From contig CANQSA010000008.1 in the NCBI GenBank assembly GCA_947626415.1, positions 32,612 through 96,611 on the forward strand: a stretch of 64,000 nucleotides of DNA. Direction: 5' to 3'. Each line of letters starts with the position of its first letter. Within the stretch, counting starts at the first letter, position 1. Made by a program: the position numbers and the translations under genes. The stretch comes from an uncultured Lachnospiraceae bacterium (GTDB taxonomy: Bacteria > Bacillota > Clostridia > Lachnospirales > Lachnospiraceae). The notes below the pieces were generated by a model. The model ran no database searches. It saw only the letters and a list, made by a program, of their open reading frames with translations, and was not told where the DNA came from. This document shows positions 62,408 to 64,000 of the stretch, piece after piece.

Positions 62408-63163
62408 TTATTCTCCGAACAGATCCTCTAAGATCTCTGCGGCGCTTTTATTCCGATATCCGTCCGGATCTGTCATAACATGATTTCCGCTGATATCCCA
62501 GCGCATCTGGCAATAATGGGACAGATAGGTTTCCGGCCGGCTGCGGTCCGGATATTTTTTCTGCCATTCCGGATAATATTTCTGCATATACTTCTTTGCC
62601 AGCTGTACCGCCTCACTGTTCTTCTCTCCCTTTGCAGATACGGTTCCGTCAATTTCTACGCCGGGCGGACTGGCATGGAGCAGCACCACGCTGCCATCCT
62701 TACATTCTCCCAGCACGATCCACACATGCGAACAATCGCTGCAGGCAGAGCTCATAATATCACCGGCGCAATGATCTGTTACCTTCTCTTTGTCCCGATA
62801 TCTACCGAATCCTTTTTGGGAAAGCGTCTTGGCCATACTCTTGGCCTTCATAACATATCCTTCATTCCCTGCTTTTGTATTCAGGGTATTATAGAGCGTC
62901 CAGCCTACATACCCGGAGCAATCCAATCCGTTCCGAATCTGATACTTGGTTGTATTGTAATCATAGTCTGCGCCCTGCTTTGCGGCAAACGCAGCCCATG
63001 CGGGACTTACTCCAATGCTTACGGCGTCAATCCCCGATCCGGTATCTTCCTTATTCCAGCCGCCTCCCCATACATACATCGTAGAGCCTACCGGCTGCAG
63101 CGCGGTCTTTAGAAAATTCTTGATCGTAGAAATCCCTTTTGGAGCTGTCTGCACTGTCACCAT
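62408..63163 (-). CDS. NlpC/P60-like cysteine peptidase without signal peptide
   Basis: 251 residues. The Cys in Gly-Leu-Asp-Cys-Ser-Gly-Tyr near 79-85 and a His in Cys-Ser-His-Val-Trp near 145 fit an NlpC/P60 catalytic pair. No signal peptide is seen, and in-frame codons upstream end in a stop without a start, so it may be cytoplasmic, released by lysis or exported otherwise. AGGA stands 8 bases before the ATG. A TATAAT box lies upstream near 63225. It lies downstream of the tRNA array. Confidence 0.75.
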   Translation of the reverse strand: MVTVQTAPKGISTIKNFLKTALQPVGSTMYVWGGGWNKEDTGSGIDAVSIGVSPAWAAFAAKQGADYDYNTTKYQIRNGLDCSGYVGWTLYNTLNTKAGNEGYVMKAKSMAKTLSQKGFGRYRDKEKVTDHCAGDIMSSACSDCSHVWIVLGECKDGSVVLLHASPPGVEIDGTVSAKGEKNSEAVQLAKKYMQKYYPEWQKKYPDRSRPETYLSHYCQMRWDISGNHVMTDPDGYRNKSAAEILEDLFGE

Positions 63164-63266
63164 TTTAGAATCCTGACCATATACCGTCTTTCGGTTTAGC
63201 TTATGATAAGGCTGTATTTTATATACCCATTATATACACAGCTTTCACAAAAATGAACACAAAAAA

Positions 63267-63339
63267 TGCCCAGAACTGGAATCGAACCAGTGACACAAGG
63301 ATTTTCAGTCCTTTGCTCTACCAACTGAGCTATCTGGGC
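63267..63339 (-). tRNA. tRNA-Phe (GAA)
   Basis: 73 bases, no encoded CCA. Acceptor GCCCAGA/TCTGGGC, anticodon loop CTGAAAA, standard T arm. Last of six tRNAs in the array. Confidence 0.97.
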
Positions 63340-63370
63340 AATTAAAATAACAGCCTGGCTGTTATTCAAG

Positions 63371-63444
<74 letters not shown>

Positions 63445-63482
63445 ATATTAAATTCTATGCATATTCCTTGCGGAATATGAAA

Positions 63483-63564
63483 TGGATGGAGGTGGATTCG
63501 AACCACCGAAGCAATTTGCAGCAGATTTACAGTCTGTCCCCTTTGGCCACTCGGGAATCCATCC
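63483..63564 (-). tRNA. tRNA-Tyr (GTA)
   Basis: 82 bases with a long variable arm. Acceptor GGATGGA/TCCATCC, anticodon GTA in the loop of AGACTGTAAATCT. Confidence 0.96.
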
Positions 63565-63582
63565 ATAATAGTCTCTCGACTA

Positions 63583-63655
<73 letters not shown>

Positions 63656-63679
63656 ATTCCATTTTCAAAACAAAAAAAA

Positions 63680-63752
63680 TGGGACCTATAGGGTTCGAAC
63701 CTATGACCCTCTGCTTGTAAGGCAGATGCTCTCCCAGCTGAGCTAAGATCCC
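63680..63752 (-). tRNA. tRNA-Val (TAC)
   Basis: 73 bases. Acceptor GGGATCT/AGGTCCC with a G-U pair, anticodon TAC. Confidence 0.96.
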
Positions 63753-63771
63753 AAAATATATAAATTGTAAG

Positions 63772-63845
63772 CGACCCGGATGGGGATCGAACCCACGACC
63801 TCCGCCGTGACAGGGCGGCGCTCTAACCAGCTGAGCCACCGGGCC
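63772..63845 (-). tRNA. tRNA-Asp (GTC)
   Basis: 74 bases. Acceptor GGCCCGG/CCGGGTC with a G-U pair, discriminator G, anticodon GTC. First tRNA after the promoter. Confidence 0.96.
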
Positions 63846-63858
63846 AGTGACAATGCAT

Positions 63859-63887
63859 ATTATAGCAAAGTACATTCCCTTTGTCAA
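63859..63887 (-). promoter_or_regulatory. Perfect consensus promoter of the tRNA array
   Basis: TTGACA and TATAAT are exactly 17 bases apart on the minus strand, 13 bases before tRNA-Asp, between the 23S rRNA end and the array. Confidence 0.92.
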
Positions 63888-63950
63888 TACTTTGTACACT
63901 CAAAACTTCACACTGAACTTCCTCTCTTCCCTTGGACTCAAACCTCTCTG

Positions 63951-64000
63951 GTCAAGCCCTCGACCGATTAGTAGCAGTCAGCTCCATGCATCTCTGCACT
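63951..64000 (-). rRNA. 23S rRNA, 3' end only
   Basis: The minus-strand sequence matches the known 23S 3' terminus (AATCGGTCGAGGGCTTGACC and the bases before it). The gene runs off the right edge. The exact 3' end may differ by a few bases. Confidence 0.88.

Noticed and set aside
60617..63163. Prophage or integrative element suggested by integrase-like and NlpC-like genes near tRNAs
   Set aside because: The integrase lacks catalytic residues, no structural phage genes, relaxase or att duplication is seen, and the tRNA genes are intact.

Overview
The window looks like a chromosome segment of a Gram-positive anaerobe of the class Clostridia, most likely family Lachnospiraceae. The signs are moderate GC content, strong AGGAGG-type ribosome sites, a V-type ATPase operon in the order found in gut Clostridia, a RicT/PSP1 gene next to holB, an Agr-type signalling locus, and a Pel exopolysaccharide locus without the outer-membrane genes of Gram-negative bacteria. 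I cannot name a genus.

Layout. 1-14478 (minus) is one long polysaccharide operon: PqqD-like protein, a degenerate SDR fused to PelD, PelE-like, DUF2194, PelF, PelG, then DUF2304, a GT4, a GT2, a DUF4874/4832 protein and a large membrane protein that runs off the left edge. 14594-18374 holds a sensor diguanylate cyclase and, divergently, an EAL phosphodiesterase. Together with the RxxD site in PelD they form a plausible local cyclic-di-GMP circuit. 18489-21508 carries housekeeping genes (folD, glyA, rsmI).

21594-37309 (minus) is the most unusual part. It holds an AgrA/AgrC-like pair, an AgrB/AgrD-like pair, five paralogous lipoproteins, three paralogous small secreted proteins with conserved ends and variable middles, and a two-gene ABC transporter. 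The secreted-lipoprotein pairs look tandemly duplicated. A perfect 21-bp-period direct repeat, typical of LytTR-family sites, lies next to a promoter lacking a -35 box in front of one secreted gene. I read this as a quorum-sensing-controlled surface or secretion island.

37287-43809 (minus) is housekeeping: trmN6, ricT, holB, ppx/gppA, a guanylate-kinase-like gene, an Orn/Lys/Arg decarboxylase-like gene and an APH-fold kinase. 44303-46630 has a GH43 glycosidase, a MntA-HepT toxin-antitoxin pair and tRNA-Lys. 46966-56329 has trmB and, divergently, the nine-gene V-type ATPase operon (F/H, C, I, K, F, E, A, B, D).

56381-63163 has two paralogous lipoproteins, a D,D-carboxypeptidase-like protein without its nucleophile, an integrase-like protein without key catalytic residues, a DEDDh exonuclease and an NlpC/P60-like protein. 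The right end is a six-gene tRNA array with a perfect-consensus promoter, downstream of the 3' end of a 23S rRNA gene.
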